Assembly: GCF_000516555.1 (NCBI RefSeq)
Contig: NZ_AZSJ01000007.1
Location: 619,376-683,375, forward strand
Origin: Afipia sp. P52-10
GTDB lineage: Bacteria > Pseudomonadota > Alphaproteobacteria > Rhizobiales > Xanthobacteraceae
Length of the DNA stretch: 64,000 nt
Direction of reading: 5' to 3'
Both the position numbers and the translations under genes were made by a program. The notes under the pieces are model-generated. The model was not told where the DNA came from. It saw only the letters and a program-made list of their open reading frames with translations, and ran no database searches. Below, piece after piece: positions 46,851 to 54,908 of the stretch; positions within the stretch are counted from its first letter, which is position 1, and every line of letters starts with the position of its first letter.

Positions 46851-47912
46851 TCAGGCGGCAAGCGCGCGCTGCCTGCGTGTTCTAACCGCGGCGGCAAGCC
46901 GCTCCAGCACGTCAACTGAGGTCTCCCAGCCGATGCAACCGTCGGTGATGCTTTGTCCGTAACGCAGCGGCTGACCAAGGCTCTGCTTGCCACCGACGAG
47001 GTGGCTCTCGATCATAACGCCGACAATGCAGTGGTTACCGCCTTCGATCTGCTGCGCGACGGCGTCAACCACCTTCGGCTGGTTATCGGGATCGTAACTG
47101 CTGTTGGCGTGGCTCGCGTCGATCATCACTCGCCGCTCAAGTCCCGACGCTTCCATCGCACGACAAGCCGCCTCCACACTGGCCGCGTCATAGTTCGGCG
47201 CCTCACCGCCGCGCAGAATGACATGGCAATCGCGATTGCCGGTGGTCGAAGCAATCGCCGACTGGCCCTCCTTGGTGACTGCCAGGAAGTGATGCGGCTG
47301 CGCGGCCGCCTTCACCGCATCGACCGCGATCTTCACCTTGCCGTCGGTGCCGTTCTTGAAACCGATCGGGCACGACAGACCCGATGCAAGTTCGCGATGC
47401 ATCTGGCTCTCGGTGGTGCGCGCGCCGATGGCACCCCAGGCGATCAGGTCCGACATGTATTGCGGAGCGACGATGTCGAGGTATTCCGAGCCGACCGGCA
47501 AGCCCAGCTTGTTGATGTCGAGCATCAATCGCCGCGCAAGCCGGAGGCCGTCGTCGATGCGGAAGCTGCCGTCGAGATCGGGATCGTTGATCAATCCCTT
47601 CCAGCCGATCGTGGTGCGGGGCTTCGCCACATACACCCGCATGACGATTTCCAGGTCGCCGCGCAGACGCTCGCGCAGCTTGCTCAGGCGATGGGCATAT
47701 TCCATCGCCGACTCCGGCTCATGGATCGAGCATGGTCCGATCACCACGGCAAGGCGGTCATCGCTGTGACGCAAGATGTTGCCCAGCGCCTGCCGCGCCT
47801 CGGCGACGGTGCGGCTGGACTGGTCGGTGTGCGGGAATTCGCGCAGCACGGTGCTAGGCGGGACGAGCGCCTTGATTTCGCGAATACGGGTATCGTCGGT
47901 GGCGGCAAGCAC
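46851..47912 (-). CDS. aroG: 3-Deoxy-7-phosphoheptulonate (DAHP) synthase, class I
   Basis: 353 residues from the GTG at 47912. That start is chosen over 47948 because AAGGAG lies seven bases before it and the longer start falls in a terminator. DAHP synthase joins PEP and erythrose 4-phosphate, the entry of the shikimate pathway. Motifs include AVVIGPCSIHEP, VYVAKPRTTIGWKGLINDP, GSEYLDIVAPQY, WGAIGARTTESQ, GFKNGTDG and MIDASHANS. The three chemically feedback-sensitive forms cannot be told apart here, so aroG is a class name. The leader upstream carries an attenuator rich in aromatic codons. Confidence 0.93.
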   Translation of the reverse strand: MLAATDDTRIREIKALVPPSTVLREFPHTDQSSRTVAEARQALGNILRHSDDRLAVVIGPCSIHEPESAMEYAHRLSKLRERLRGDLEIVMRVYVAKPRTTIGWKGLINDPDLDGSFRIDDGLRLARRLMLDINKLGLPVGSEYLDIVAPQYMSDLIAWGAIGARTTESQMHRELASGLSCPIGFKNGTDGKVKIAVDAVKAAAQPHHFLAVTKEGQSAIASTTGNRDCHVILRGGEAPNYDAASVEAACRAMEASGLERRVMIDASHANSSYDPDNQPKVVDAVAQQIEGGNHCIVGVMIESHLVGGKQSLGQPLRYGQSITDGCIGWETSVDVLERLAAAVRTRRQRALAA

Positions 47913-47948
47913 GGGAAGGCTCCTTGGTTCGGAGTCTCCTGGCGACAC

Positions 47949-47976
47949 AAAAAAAGCCGCCAGGAGACTGGCAGCT
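47949..47976 (-). terminator. Attenuator terminator in the aroG leader
   Basis: On the minus strand AGCTGCCAG (47976-47968), loop TCTC, CTGGCGGCT (47963-47955), then six T. The stem has one T-G pair. It lies in the leader ahead of aroG, so it stops transcription before the gene unless blocked. Confidence 0.8.
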
Positions 47977-48085
47977 CGGTCGGATTGGTCTGTACGGTGG
48001 TGTCAGATCAAACGCGTCCCTTCCTCTGCCAGGGGCTTCGGAAACCGTAAAACCAAAAGTAATAACGGTTGGACGTGTGGATCAT
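47977..48085 (-). promoter_or_regulatory. Aromatic amino acid-responsive leader of aroG (antiterminator part)
   Basis: The antiterminator arm CTGGCAG (48032-48026) within the leader codons pairs perfectly with CTGCCAG (47974-47968), the first arm of the terminator. A ribosome stalled on the Tyr/Phe/Trp codons before it would favour this pairing and let transcription enter aroG. The next step, release when aromatic acids are plentiful, would allow the terminator. The mechanism is inferred from the structures. Confidence 0.65.
48008..48085 (-). CDS. Aromatic-rich leader peptide of aroG (25 aa)
   Basis: Starts at the ATG 48085 (MIHTSNR), then RYYFWFYGF, and ends SPWQRKGRV with a stop at 48008-48010. 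Eight of 25 residues are Tyr, Phe or Trp, five of them consecutive (YYFWF). The next part of the leader holds the antiterminator and terminator arms. No strong ribosome binding site is seen; a further in-frame ATG at 48106 would add seven residues. Its role is regulatory translation, not a stable product. Confidence 0.65.
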   Translation of the reverse strand: MIHTSNRYYFWFYGFRSPWQRKGRV

Positions 48086-48298
48086 GATGGGCGCTACATA
48101 GTGCATCCGCCGCCCGCTGTCTAGCCGGGTGAGTGCTTCCCGTTCGTACCTGCCCTGCGAAACCCTTGGGTTTCTGCCGATAAGCGTTTGATCACGCACG
48201 GCGAACTGACATCGGCCGGCCTTGTTTTGGCCGCTGTTCGCGCCGAGCCTTCACGGGCTGGGGCATCGCCGATTCATCTTCGAAGCGAGACGACCTGC

Positions 48299-49111
48299 AT
48301 GACCTTCATCCCGACAGCACGTCTGGCGGCTCTCGCCGGAGCGCTTGTCGTCGCTGCATCAACGACCACCGTTGCCGCAAGTTGCGGCAAGGACGACTTC
48401 AAGGGCTGGATCACCGAGTTCAGCCGTGAGGCTGCGGCCAAGGGCATCTCACCTCGCGGCCTCGATGCGCTCTCCGGCGTCAGCTTCGACCAAAACGTCA
48501 TCACGCGGGACCGCAACCAGCAGGTCTTCAACCAGAGCTTCGAACAGTTCTCCGGCCGCATCGTGCCTCCGCGTCTGACCCGCGGCCGCAACATGATGAA
48601 GCAATACGGCTCGGTGCTCGGCAGGATCGAACAACGTTATGGCGTGCCGGGTGCGGTGCTTGTGGCGATCTGGGGCATGGAGACGGATTTCGGCGTCAAC
48701 ACCGGCAAGTTCTCCACGCTCAATTCGCTGGCGACGCTGGCCTACGACTGTCGCCGCTCGGAGATGTTCCAGGCAGAGCTGCTGGATGCGCTGCGCATCA
48801 TCGACCGTGGCGATCTGCAGCCGTCCGATATGCGCGGCGCATGGGCTGGCGAGATCGGCCAGACCCAATTCATGCCGTCGTCATACGTCAAGTTTGCCGT
48901 CGATTTCGACGACAACGGCCGTCGCGATCTGCTGCGCAGCGTCCCCGACGTGCTCGCCTCGACCGCCAACTATCTCGCGAACTACGGCTGGAAACGTGGC
49001 GAGCCCTGGGATCAGGGCACGACGAACTTCAGTGTGATCCAGCAGTGGAACAAGAGCGAGGTGGTCGCACGGACGATCGCCTATTTCGCCAGCCAGATCG
49101 ACTCCGAGTAG
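48299..49111 (+). CDS. Lytic murein transglycosylase (MltB-type, SLT_2 family)
   Basis: 270 residues from ATG 48299 (MTFIPTARLAALAGALVV), with a signal peptide and a processed start near ASCGKDDF. The catalytic Glu is in AIWGMETDFGVNTG, the usual MltB motif. GEIGQTQFMPSSYVKFAVDFD and NDGRRDLLRSVPDVLAS-like segments are the rest of the core, ending in WKRGEPW. It cleaves the MurNAc-GlcNAc bond of peptidoglycan with 1,6-anhydro formation. The C-terminus lacks a peptidoglycan-binding domain, so it is a short form. Monocistronic and divergent to the aroG leader. Confidence 0.87.
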   Translation: MTFIPTARLAALAGALVVAASTTTVAASCGKDDFKGWITEFSREAAAKGISPRGLDALSGVSFDQNVITRDRNQQVFNQSFEQFSGRIVPPRLTRGRNMMKQYGSVLGRIEQRYGVPGAVLVAIWGMETDFGVNTGKFSTLNSLATLAYDCRRSEMFQAELLDALRIIDRGDLQPSDMRGAWAGEIGQTQFMPSSYVKFAVDFDDNGRRDLLRSVPDVLASTANYLANYGWKRGEPWDQGTTNFSVIQQWNKSEVVARTIAYFASQIDSE

Positions 49112-49303
49112 CGGCTCTTGGAGGAAGGACACACACCCCGCTGATCCGGCTATCGCGAGTCCCTGAAGGCGTACCGCAACCGCACCGTCAAAGCGTGCGG
49201 CGAAGCTTCGGTGAAGCATCGCCGCGCTCATTGCGCTCTTTGAGCGTGTCTTCGCTTGAGCATGTCCGGCCGGCCTCACCTGGGACATGCTTTGCAGGAC
49301 GCT

Positions 49304-49327
49304 GAGACGGGCTCTGGAGCCCGCCTC
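49304..49327 (-). terminator. Hairpin after the YcnI-PCuAC gene
   Basis: GAGACGGGCT (49304-49313), loop CTGG, AGCCCGCCTC (49318-49327); one mismatch in the stem and no T-run. Confidence 0.4.
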
Positions 49328-49339
49328 AACAACACGAGA

Positions 49340-50356
49340 TCAGTGATGGTGGTGCTGGTGCTGCGGCGATGACGAACCGCCGACCGCGCCGACGTTGAAT
49401 GTCACGTCAGCCGTGCCGGCCTTCTCGAACTTCAGGGACGCCTTGACGGTCTCACCCTGCTTCAGCTGGCGTTTCAGGTCCAAGAACATCATGTGAAAGC
49501 CGCCGGGCTTTAGTTCCACGGTCTGGCCCGGCTTGATCTCAAGACCGGCATTCAGCGGCCGCATCTTCATGACACCGCCTTCCATGGCCATCTCGTGGAT
49601 CTCGATCCGCCCGGCGATATCGCTGGTGCCGCCGACGAACGTATCGGACGCACTACCCTTGTTGGTGATCGTCAGATAACCGCCGGCAACTTTGGCGCCG
49701 CCCGGCGTCGCACGGGTCCACGGTGTCGCGATCACCAGATCGCCGACCTTCATCTCGTCGGCCCCCGCCATGGCCGCGTGGTCGTGCTGCGGCGCAGCCT
49801 GCGCGACCGTCGTCGCAGAGACAAGCCGCAGCGCTGGTGCCGGCTTCTTTAGATCATGCGATGACTGCTGACCTGTGGGAATTTCAGTCCACGCAGCCTC
49901 GCCCTTGGTGCAGGTCTGCACGGTCGGGAAATAGAGCTGCTTCGCCTCCGCGCCATCGGCTGCGATCAGCGCCTGGAACGTGAATTCGTCGAAATTGTCG
50001 TCAGACAGATTGCCGCCCGACCAGACGATCTCTTTCACACCCTCGCTGACGCTGCGGCCATGGTTCTCGTAGGCCTTGGCGTAAGACCCGCGCGTAGTGG
50101 TCAGCGTCCAGCCGGGCTTAGGCATCGGCTTTACGCCGACGACGCCTTCCGGAATCTGCACGCGGACGGCGGTGGTTGCAGCGCCCTCGCAGCCGTGCGG
50201 CACTTGCAGCACCGCCTTGTAATAGCGGCCGGGCGCCGCCTCAGGATTGGCGAACGTCACATGCGCGAACGCAGCAGAACCAGCAGTGCCGGACAAGAGA
50301 ATCGCAAGCGGTGCAACGGCGAACGCGCGCGCGCGGGTGGAACGAACGAGTGTCAT
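49340..50356 (-). CDS. Fused YcnI (DUF1775) and PCuAC copper chaperone protein
   Basis: 338 residues from ATG 50356, with GGAGG upstream. Signal peptide ending near SAAFA, so that mature residue 1 is His (HVTFANPEAAPG), the copper site of YcnI-like DUF1775 domains. The domain continues to about residue 165. A Pro/Ala linker with HDHAAM follows, then PCuAC (DUF461) from ~215: IHEMAMEGGVMKMRPL and PGGFHMMFLDL supply the Met/His copper ligands (H-x-M ... H-x-M). The tail is QHQHHHH. It would carry copper in the periplasm, likely for cytochrome oxidase. Downstream of a DUF2946 gene with 43 bases between. Confidence 0.87.
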   Translation of the reverse strand: MTLVRSTRARAFAVAPLAILLSGTAGSAAFAHVTFANPEAAPGRYYKAVLQVPHGCEGAATTAVRVQIPEGVVGVKPMPKPGWTLTTTRGSYAKAYENHGRSVSEGVKEIVWSGGNLSDDNFDEFTFQALIAADGAEAKQLYFPTVQTCTKGEAAWTEIPTGQQSSHDLKKPAPALRLVSATTVAQAAPQHDHAAMAGADEMKVGDLVIATPWTRATPGGAKVAGGYLTITNKGSASDTFVGGTSDIAGRIEIHEMAMEGGVMKMRPLNAGLEIKPGQTVELKPGGFHMMFLDLKRQLKQGETVKASLKFEKAGTADVTFNVGAVGGSSSPQHQHHHH

Positions 50357-50399
50357 GATGGCCTCCAAACGGGATTGAAACGTATCGGAACGAACGTCT

Positions 50400-50792
50400 T
50401 CAACCGGCGAAGGGCGGCCCTCTGGCATTCCATGCAACACCCGTCGCAACAGGGATGCGCACTTGCGCGACCATGTCCAATGGTACGCCGCGCGCGTGCA
50501 GCGCCGAACAGGCGAACACCGAGACGATGGCGACAGGCGGCTGCGGCGAGCCGCAGCCCCCGCTCAGGCACATCAACTGGCAATGCGAGGACCGCTCGGG
50601 CGTGCCTCCAGCAGGCTCGCTCTGGTCCTGAGCGCCCGACCCTTGAGCCATCGACCGACACAGCGAGAGAGCCGGGTCGAATGCGCTCGCCTGCGCTATG
50701 CTCGACCACGCGCCAAGCAACGCCTGCAGCGCCAGCAGATAAGCCAGCAGCAGCCGAACGCCCCTCACATGGCCGAAACGAGAAGCACGCAT
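50400..50792 (-). CDS. DUF2946-like membrane-anchored copper-associated protein
   Basis: 130 residues from ATG 50792 (MRASRFGHVRGVRLLLAYLL). One hydrophobic segment at the N-terminus is followed by a Cys/His region: LSLCRSMAQG, then HCQLMCLSGGCGSPQ, with HxxxxC-type spacing often seen in DUF2946 proteins near copper genes. The last third (FACSALHARGVPLDMV) is basic. It is upstream of and probably co-transcribed with the YcnI-PCuAC gene. DUF2946 members are often annotated as copper-related but are not proven. The membership is by pattern. Confidence 0.55.
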   Translation of the reverse strand: MRASRFGHVRGVRLLLAYLLALQALLGAWSSIAQASAFDPALSLCRSMAQGSGAQDQSEPAGGTPERSSHCQLMCLSGGCGSPQPPVAIVSVFACSALHARGVPLDMVAQVRIPVATGVAWNARGPPFAG

Positions 50793-51461
50793 GGAGCCGC
50801 TATCGCACGCGGCACGGTCCGGGTCCACTCACCAGTTGGCGCAGCCGGTCGATCCACAGGAATTCGCGAGAATCAGATCGACCGAGCCGTCCTCAAGTCT
50901 GGACCGGGGCATGCAACTCTCTCGTCAGCTCTTCAGATGTTGGCTTCACCGTGCGCATTCGCCCTGCCGCAAACGCTCGTCACGGAACCAGGCCTCTGAG
51001 CATACACGGTGCGAAATCGCACATGGCAGCAGAACGAGTGAGCGTCCTTCCCTGCCCATTTTAGGTATTCCGACATCCGCAAATGAATTTAAATTCACAT
51101 TATTAAAGCATCTTTTGTCACAAAACGCATAACTTGCGTGCACCGCAGCATCCGAATCAGGCTGATTACACCATACAATTCCGTCCTCAGCTTCCGAGAG
51201 GAATATTCTTTGCGAGTTCCAAAATTCGCCAAAGTTCAACCACAGCTAGGGCAAATCACTGGGATAAAAGACATTTTTCTTACCACAGCCTTCCGTCGCA
51301 ATTTTTGTCCGAGCTACTCGAATGATTGATCATTTCTTACTCGACCCATGCAATTCTCACTTAGCTGCATCGCAACAATTGCTCTGCTGCGTCGCGCAAT
51401 AACAAGCTATATAGAGTTCCAACGCTGGGTTCGGCCCACAGAGACGAAGGAGACCCTCATC
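50793..51461. other. AT-richer spacer, no gene seen
   Basis: From about 51060 to 51440 the base composition is clearly AT-richer than the window. Short frames at 51134-51329 have no ribosome site and no domain. This may be the regulatory leader of the DUF1127 gene or a remnant of transfer. No promoter is distinct enough to mark. Confidence 0.5.
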
Positions 51462-51614
51462 ATGTTGCTCTCGATTATTCGCGCGATTCAGTCCTTCAAG
51501 GATTATCACCGGAACCTGCGTGAGCTTTCGCAGCTCACCGACCGCGAACTCGCCGATATCGGCATCGATCGTTCGGACATTCCGCGTGTCGCAGCAGGCC
51601 AGGCGCTCGACTAA
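51462..51614 (+). CDS. DUF1127-domain small protein (50 aa)
   Basis: Start at 51462 after GAAGGAG. The DUF1127 core reads DYHRNLRELSQLTDRELADIGIDRSDIP, with the conserved L-x-x-L-[ST]-D-R-E-L-x-D-I-G-[IL]-x-R. Members are short, basic-helix proteins of alphaproteobacteria involved in RNA turnover and phosphate or stress responses in some species. A terminator follows. Confidence 0.88.
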   Translation: MLLSIIRAIQSFKDYHRNLRELSQLTDRELADIGIDRSDIPRVAAGQALD

Positions 51615-51642
51615 GACCGCCTCACTGCAGAAGTGACGGATG

Positions 51643-51670
51643 ACGCCCGCTCCTTGAGCGGGCGTTCTCG
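51643..51670 (+). terminator. Rho-independent terminator of DUF1127 gene
   Basis: ACGCCCGCT (51643-51651), loop CCTTG, AGCGGGCGT (51657-51665), then TCTCG with a short T-rich tail. Confidence 0.7.
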
Positions 51671-51818
51671 TTTCAGGACTTGCGTTTCAGGCCTTGGCCG
51701 CGTCTTAAGCCGCCTCGGATTTTGCTCAGGCCTGCTTGGTCCTGCGCCCGCTCGTTGAAACTGCCTAGGGCGGCTCGATCAGTTGCGCCGCGCGCAGCGA
51801 GGCTTTACGTGTCCGCCC

Positions 51819-53267
51819 ATGACGACGCAGATCACGCCTTCGCAGGCGCCCCAACCAGCCACCATCCACATCATCGGCGCCGGCCTCGCTGGTTCCGAAG
51901 CCGCCTGGCAGGTGGCCAACCGCGGTGTCCCTGTGGTCCTGCATGAGATGCGCCCGGTCCGGACCACCGAAGCGCACGTCACCGACACTTGCGCGGAACT
52001 GGTCTGCTCCAATTCCTTTCGCTCCGACGATTCCAGCACCAACGCGGTCGGCCTGCTGCACGAAGAGATGCGCCGGGCGAGCTCGCTGATCATGCGGGCG
52101 GCAGATACCAACAAGGTGCCCGCGGGCGGCGCACTGGCGGTGGACCGCCATGGCTTCTCCGCCAGCGTCCAGGCTGCGCTGGAACGGCACCCGTTGATCG
52201 AGATTCGCCGCGAGGAGGTCGCAGGCCTGCCCCCGGCGGATTGGCCCAATGTCATCGTCGCGACCGGCCCCCTGACCTCGGCGCCCTTGGCCGAAGCCGT
52301 GCGCGGTCTCACCGGACAGGACTCCCTCGCCTTCTTCGATGCGGTCGCGCCGATCGTGCATCGCGAGTCGATCGACATGGGTATCGCCTGGTTCCAATCC
52401 CGCTACGACAAGGTGGGGCCTGGCGGCGGCGAAGCCGACTACATCAACTGCCCGATGACTAAGGAGCAGTATGACGCCTTCATCGATGCGCTGATCGCCG
52501 GAGAAAAGGTCAGCTTCCGCGAGTGGGAAACCAACACGCCCTACTTCGACGGCTGCCTGCCGGTGGAGGTGATGGCCGAGCGCGGGCATGAGACGCTACG
52601 GCACGGGCCGATGAAGCCGTTCGGCCTGACCAACCCGCACAACCCGACCGTGAAGGCCTATGCGATCGTCCAACTCCGTCAGGACAACAAGCTCGGCACG
52701 CTCTACAATATGGTCGGTTTCCAGACCAAGCTGAAGCACGCCGAACAGGTGCGCATCTTCCGCACTATTCCCGGTCTCGCCAATGCCGAGTTCGCGCGGC
52801 TCGGCGGCCTGCATCGCAACACCTTCCTGAACTCACCGGTGTTGCTCGACGCGCAACTGCGCCTGCGCGCGCAAACGCGCCTGCGGTTTGCCGGACAGAT
52901 GACCGGCTGCGAAGGCTATGTGGAATCGGCGAGCGTAGGCTTGCTGGCGGGCCTGTTCGCGGCCGCCGATGCAAAGGCCGAAACGATCGCGCCGCCGCCG
53001 CCGACCACGGCGCTCGGCGCCCTGCTCGGCCATATCACCGGCGGCCATATCGAGACGATCGATGCCGGACCGCGTTCGTTCCAGCCAATGAACATCAACT
53101 TCGGCCTGTTCCCGCCGCTGGCCCAGGCACCGACCAAGAGCGCCGACGGCAAGCGCCTGCGCGGCCCGGAAAAGACGATCGCCAAGAAGCGGGCTCTGAC
53201 CGCACGCGCCCTCAGCGACATCGATCGCTGGATCGCAGAGAGTTTGCCGCGGACTGAGGCGGCGTGA
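51819..53267 (+). CDS. trmFO: Methylenetetrahydrofolate-tRNA-(uracil-5-)-methyltransferase
   Basis: 482 residues from ATG 51819 ([20 protein letters not shown]). Flavin- and folate-dependent methylation of U54 in tRNA. FAD site [16 protein letters not shown], then [29 protein letters not shown] with the active-site Cys, and [13 protein letters not shown] with the second Cys. [34 protein letters not shown] and NINFGLFPP complete the family pattern. The length is usual. It stands next to the phytoene-synthase-like gene, a neighbour pair often seen in alphaproteobacteria. Confidence 0.95.
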   Translation: MTTQITPSQAPQPATIHIIGAGLAGSEAAWQVANRGVPVVLHEMRPVRTTEAHVTDTCAELVCSNSFRSDDSSTNAVGLLHEEMRRASSLIMRAADTNKVPAGGALAVDRHGFSASVQAALERHPLIEIRREEVAGLPPADWPNVIVATGPLTSAPLAEAVRGLTGQDSLAFFDAVAPIVHRESIDMGIAWFQSRYDKVGPGGGEADYINCPMTKEQYDAFIDALIAGEKVSFREWETNTPYFDGCLPVEVMAERGHETLRHGPMKPFGLTNPHNPTVKAYAIVQLRQDNKLGTLYNMVGFQTKLKHAEQVRIFRTIPGLANAEFARLGGLHRNTFLNSPVLLDAQLRLRAQTRLRFAGQMTGCEGYVESASVGLLAGLFAAADAKAETIAPPPPTTALGALLGHITGGHIETIDAGPRSFQPMNINFGLFPPLAQAPTKSADGKRLRGPEKTIAKKRALTARALSDIDRWIAESLPRTEAA

Positions 53268-53279
53268 GACCCGCACGCC

Positions 53280-53573
53280 TCAGCGGAAACAATCCGGACA
53301 GTTCTTAAGCACCTGCCGTCTGGAATCCTCGATGCCCCGCATCATTCGCGTCGTCATCTGCACCGCACTCTGGCGCTGACTAACCGCGCTTTGCAGCTGG
53401 ATCATTCTCAGCTCGCTGTTCCTATTCATGCCGGTCTCGGCGCGCTTGATCGCCTGGGCCTTGCTGGCTGGTCTGGCATTCTGCGGGAGAGCCGAAGCAG
53501 ATCCGGCAACGGCTGGCAGTGAAACGGCGAACGTCACCAGGATGGCGATGATACGCGAACGAGTGGGACGCAT
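53280..53573 (-). CDS. Small secreted protein (97 aa)
   Basis: Signal peptide (IIAILVTFAVSLPAVAGSASA), then a helical, Gln/Arg-rich core (RMIQLQSAVSQRQSAVQMTT) and a C-terminal Cys pair CPDC in LKNCPDCFR. No domain recognised. Convergent with trmFO. It is probably periplasmic. Confidence 0.55.
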   Translation of the reverse strand: MRPTRSRIIAILVTFAVSLPAVAGSASALPQNARPASKAQAIKRAETGMNRNSELRMIQLQSAVSQRQSAVQMTTRMMRGIEDSRRQVLKNCPDCFR

Positions 53574-53662
53574 GAGGATATCCCTGAGGTTGAAGGCTTC
53601 AGGATGATCGTCACAAATGCGGGTCCTCGACTGTGGTGCAGATCACACGCGCAGAATGCTTA

Positions 53663-54526
53663 TCAAAGCCGGTCGAACGACCGTGCCTTAAGCCACATCG
53701 ACGTCAACAGCCGCAATCGCGAAACCGGTTGCGGCGCGAACGGGTCGTACCCCGTTGCCTCGATGCGATCGAGCGCGCGCCCGGCCATGACAAGCGGCAG
53801 GAAAACCCTACGCGCCGGTTTCGGTACGTCGGGAAGCGCCGCAAGTGCATCTTGCAGATGTGTGCGTGCCTCTGCAGCGAGGTTGCGCAGCAACGCCAGC
53901 AATTCTTCCGTCGCTCGGCCCTGGAGAATGACGTGCGGATCGACCTGGAACGCCGCAAGGCTCTCGACCGGCAGATAGATCTGACCGCGGGCCGCATGGC
54001 GTGGCATTGCCTCGATGATCCGCGCGATGCCGATCGCAAGGCCGGCGTCGCGACAGACCGCGTCGTTGGTGCCGATGTCGCCGGCAAGCACCTTCACACC
54101 GAGCGACTGCAAGGCCGAAGCCGTATCCTGCAGATAGGCGCGGAAATCGGCCATGGTCTGCATCGGCTCGTCATAGAGATCAAACCGATGCGCATCGATC
54201 AACCGCTTCAAGGGCGCGCGCGCGAGCTGATGACGTTCGATGACTTGCAGCAGTTCGGCTGCAACCGGATTGCCCGTAGCCTCGCCATGGGCCGTGCCGC
54301 TCAAGAGATCGTGCCACCATTGCAAGCGGATTTCGCCGGCCAGCGCCTGGCTGATCTGCTCGCGCACCCGCGCGATCTCGATGTTGAAGGCGTAGAGGCT
54401 CAGCAGCGCCCGGCGATGCTCTGGGGTGACGAACAGCGTCGCGGCATAACGCTCGAAATCGGACTCGCGGACGAGGCCCGCGCAATACGCGGCATCGGCT
54501 TCGTTCCGCCCGGTCGCCCCACTCAT
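53663..54526 (-). CDS. Squalene/phytoene synthase-like protein of the NDUFAF6 type
   Basis: 287 residues. The isoprenoid synthase fold is seen in NIEIARVREQIS and EIRLQWWHDLL, but the two Asp-rich motifs of real synthases (DxxxD) are replaced: the first reads EIARVRE, the second AIGIARIIEAM. That is the pattern of NDUFAF6 (human complex I assembly factor) rather than of a phytoene synthase. Its ATG overlaps the stop of the Mth938-like gene by four bases, so translation is coupled. It ends the yajC-secD-secF cluster. Confidence 0.8.
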   Translation of the reverse strand: MSGATGRNEADAAYCAGLVRESDFERYAATLFVTPEHRRALLSLYAFNIEIARVREQISQALAGEIRLQWWHDLLSGTAHGEATGNPVAAELLQVIERHQLARAPLKRLIDAHRFDLYDEPMQTMADFRAYLQDTASALQSLGVKVLAGDIGTNDAVCRDAGLAIGIARIIEAMPRHAARGQIYLPVESLAAFQVDPHVILQGRATEELLALLRNLAAEARTHLQDALAALPDVPKPARRVFLPLVMAGRALDRIEATGYDPFAPQPVSRLRLLTSMWLKARSFDRL

Positions 54527-54906
54527 GACACTGCGATCAGCCCGGCCGCGACACGGCGGCCTTCGCCGATCATGATGTTGTAGACGCGGATCGCTGGCCC
54601 GGTCTGCATCGCATCGACGACGATGCCGAGCGCGCGCAGCTTATCCCGCAGGGGGTTGGGAAACAGGATGACCTCCCGCCCCGTGCCGATGATCAGCGTA
54701 TCGATGCGGTCGGCATTGCTGAACACCAGCGCCAGCGCCTGCTCATCGATCTGATCGGCGCGCTCGACCGGCCATGCGCGCATGCTGTCTGGCAGGCATA
54801 GCAGCGAGCCGCGATGCGACATGTCGGCAAAGCGAAACCCGCCATTGCCATAGGCGTCGATCGGGACCGCGGAAGGCAGATGCCGGTCGCTGTCCGCGTC
54901 CGACAT
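54523..54906 (-). CDS. Mth938-like (DUF498, NDUFAF3-type) protein
   Basis: 127 residues from ATG 54906, two bases after the secF stop. Family pattern: AYGNGGFRFADMSHRGSLLC, VFSNADRIDTLIIGTGREVI, and LGIVVDAMQTGPAIRVYNIM. Mth938-type proteins include human NDUFAF3, an assembly factor of respiratory complex I. Its coupling to secF and to the NDUFAF6-like gene makes a role in membrane assembly of complex I likely, by analogy. Nuo genes are not in the window. Confidence 0.88.
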   Translation of the reverse strand: MSDADSDRHLPSAVPIDAYGNGGFRFADMSHRGSLLCLPDSMRAWPVERADQIDEQALALVFSNADRIDTLIIGTGREVILFPNPLRDKLRALGIVVDAMQTGPAIRVYNIMIGEGRRVAAGLIAVS

Positions 54907-54908
54907 GA

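Noticed and set aside
51134-51329. Two short plus-strand frames in the AT-richer spacer
   Set aside because: No ribosome site and no domain; overlapping frames argue for chance.
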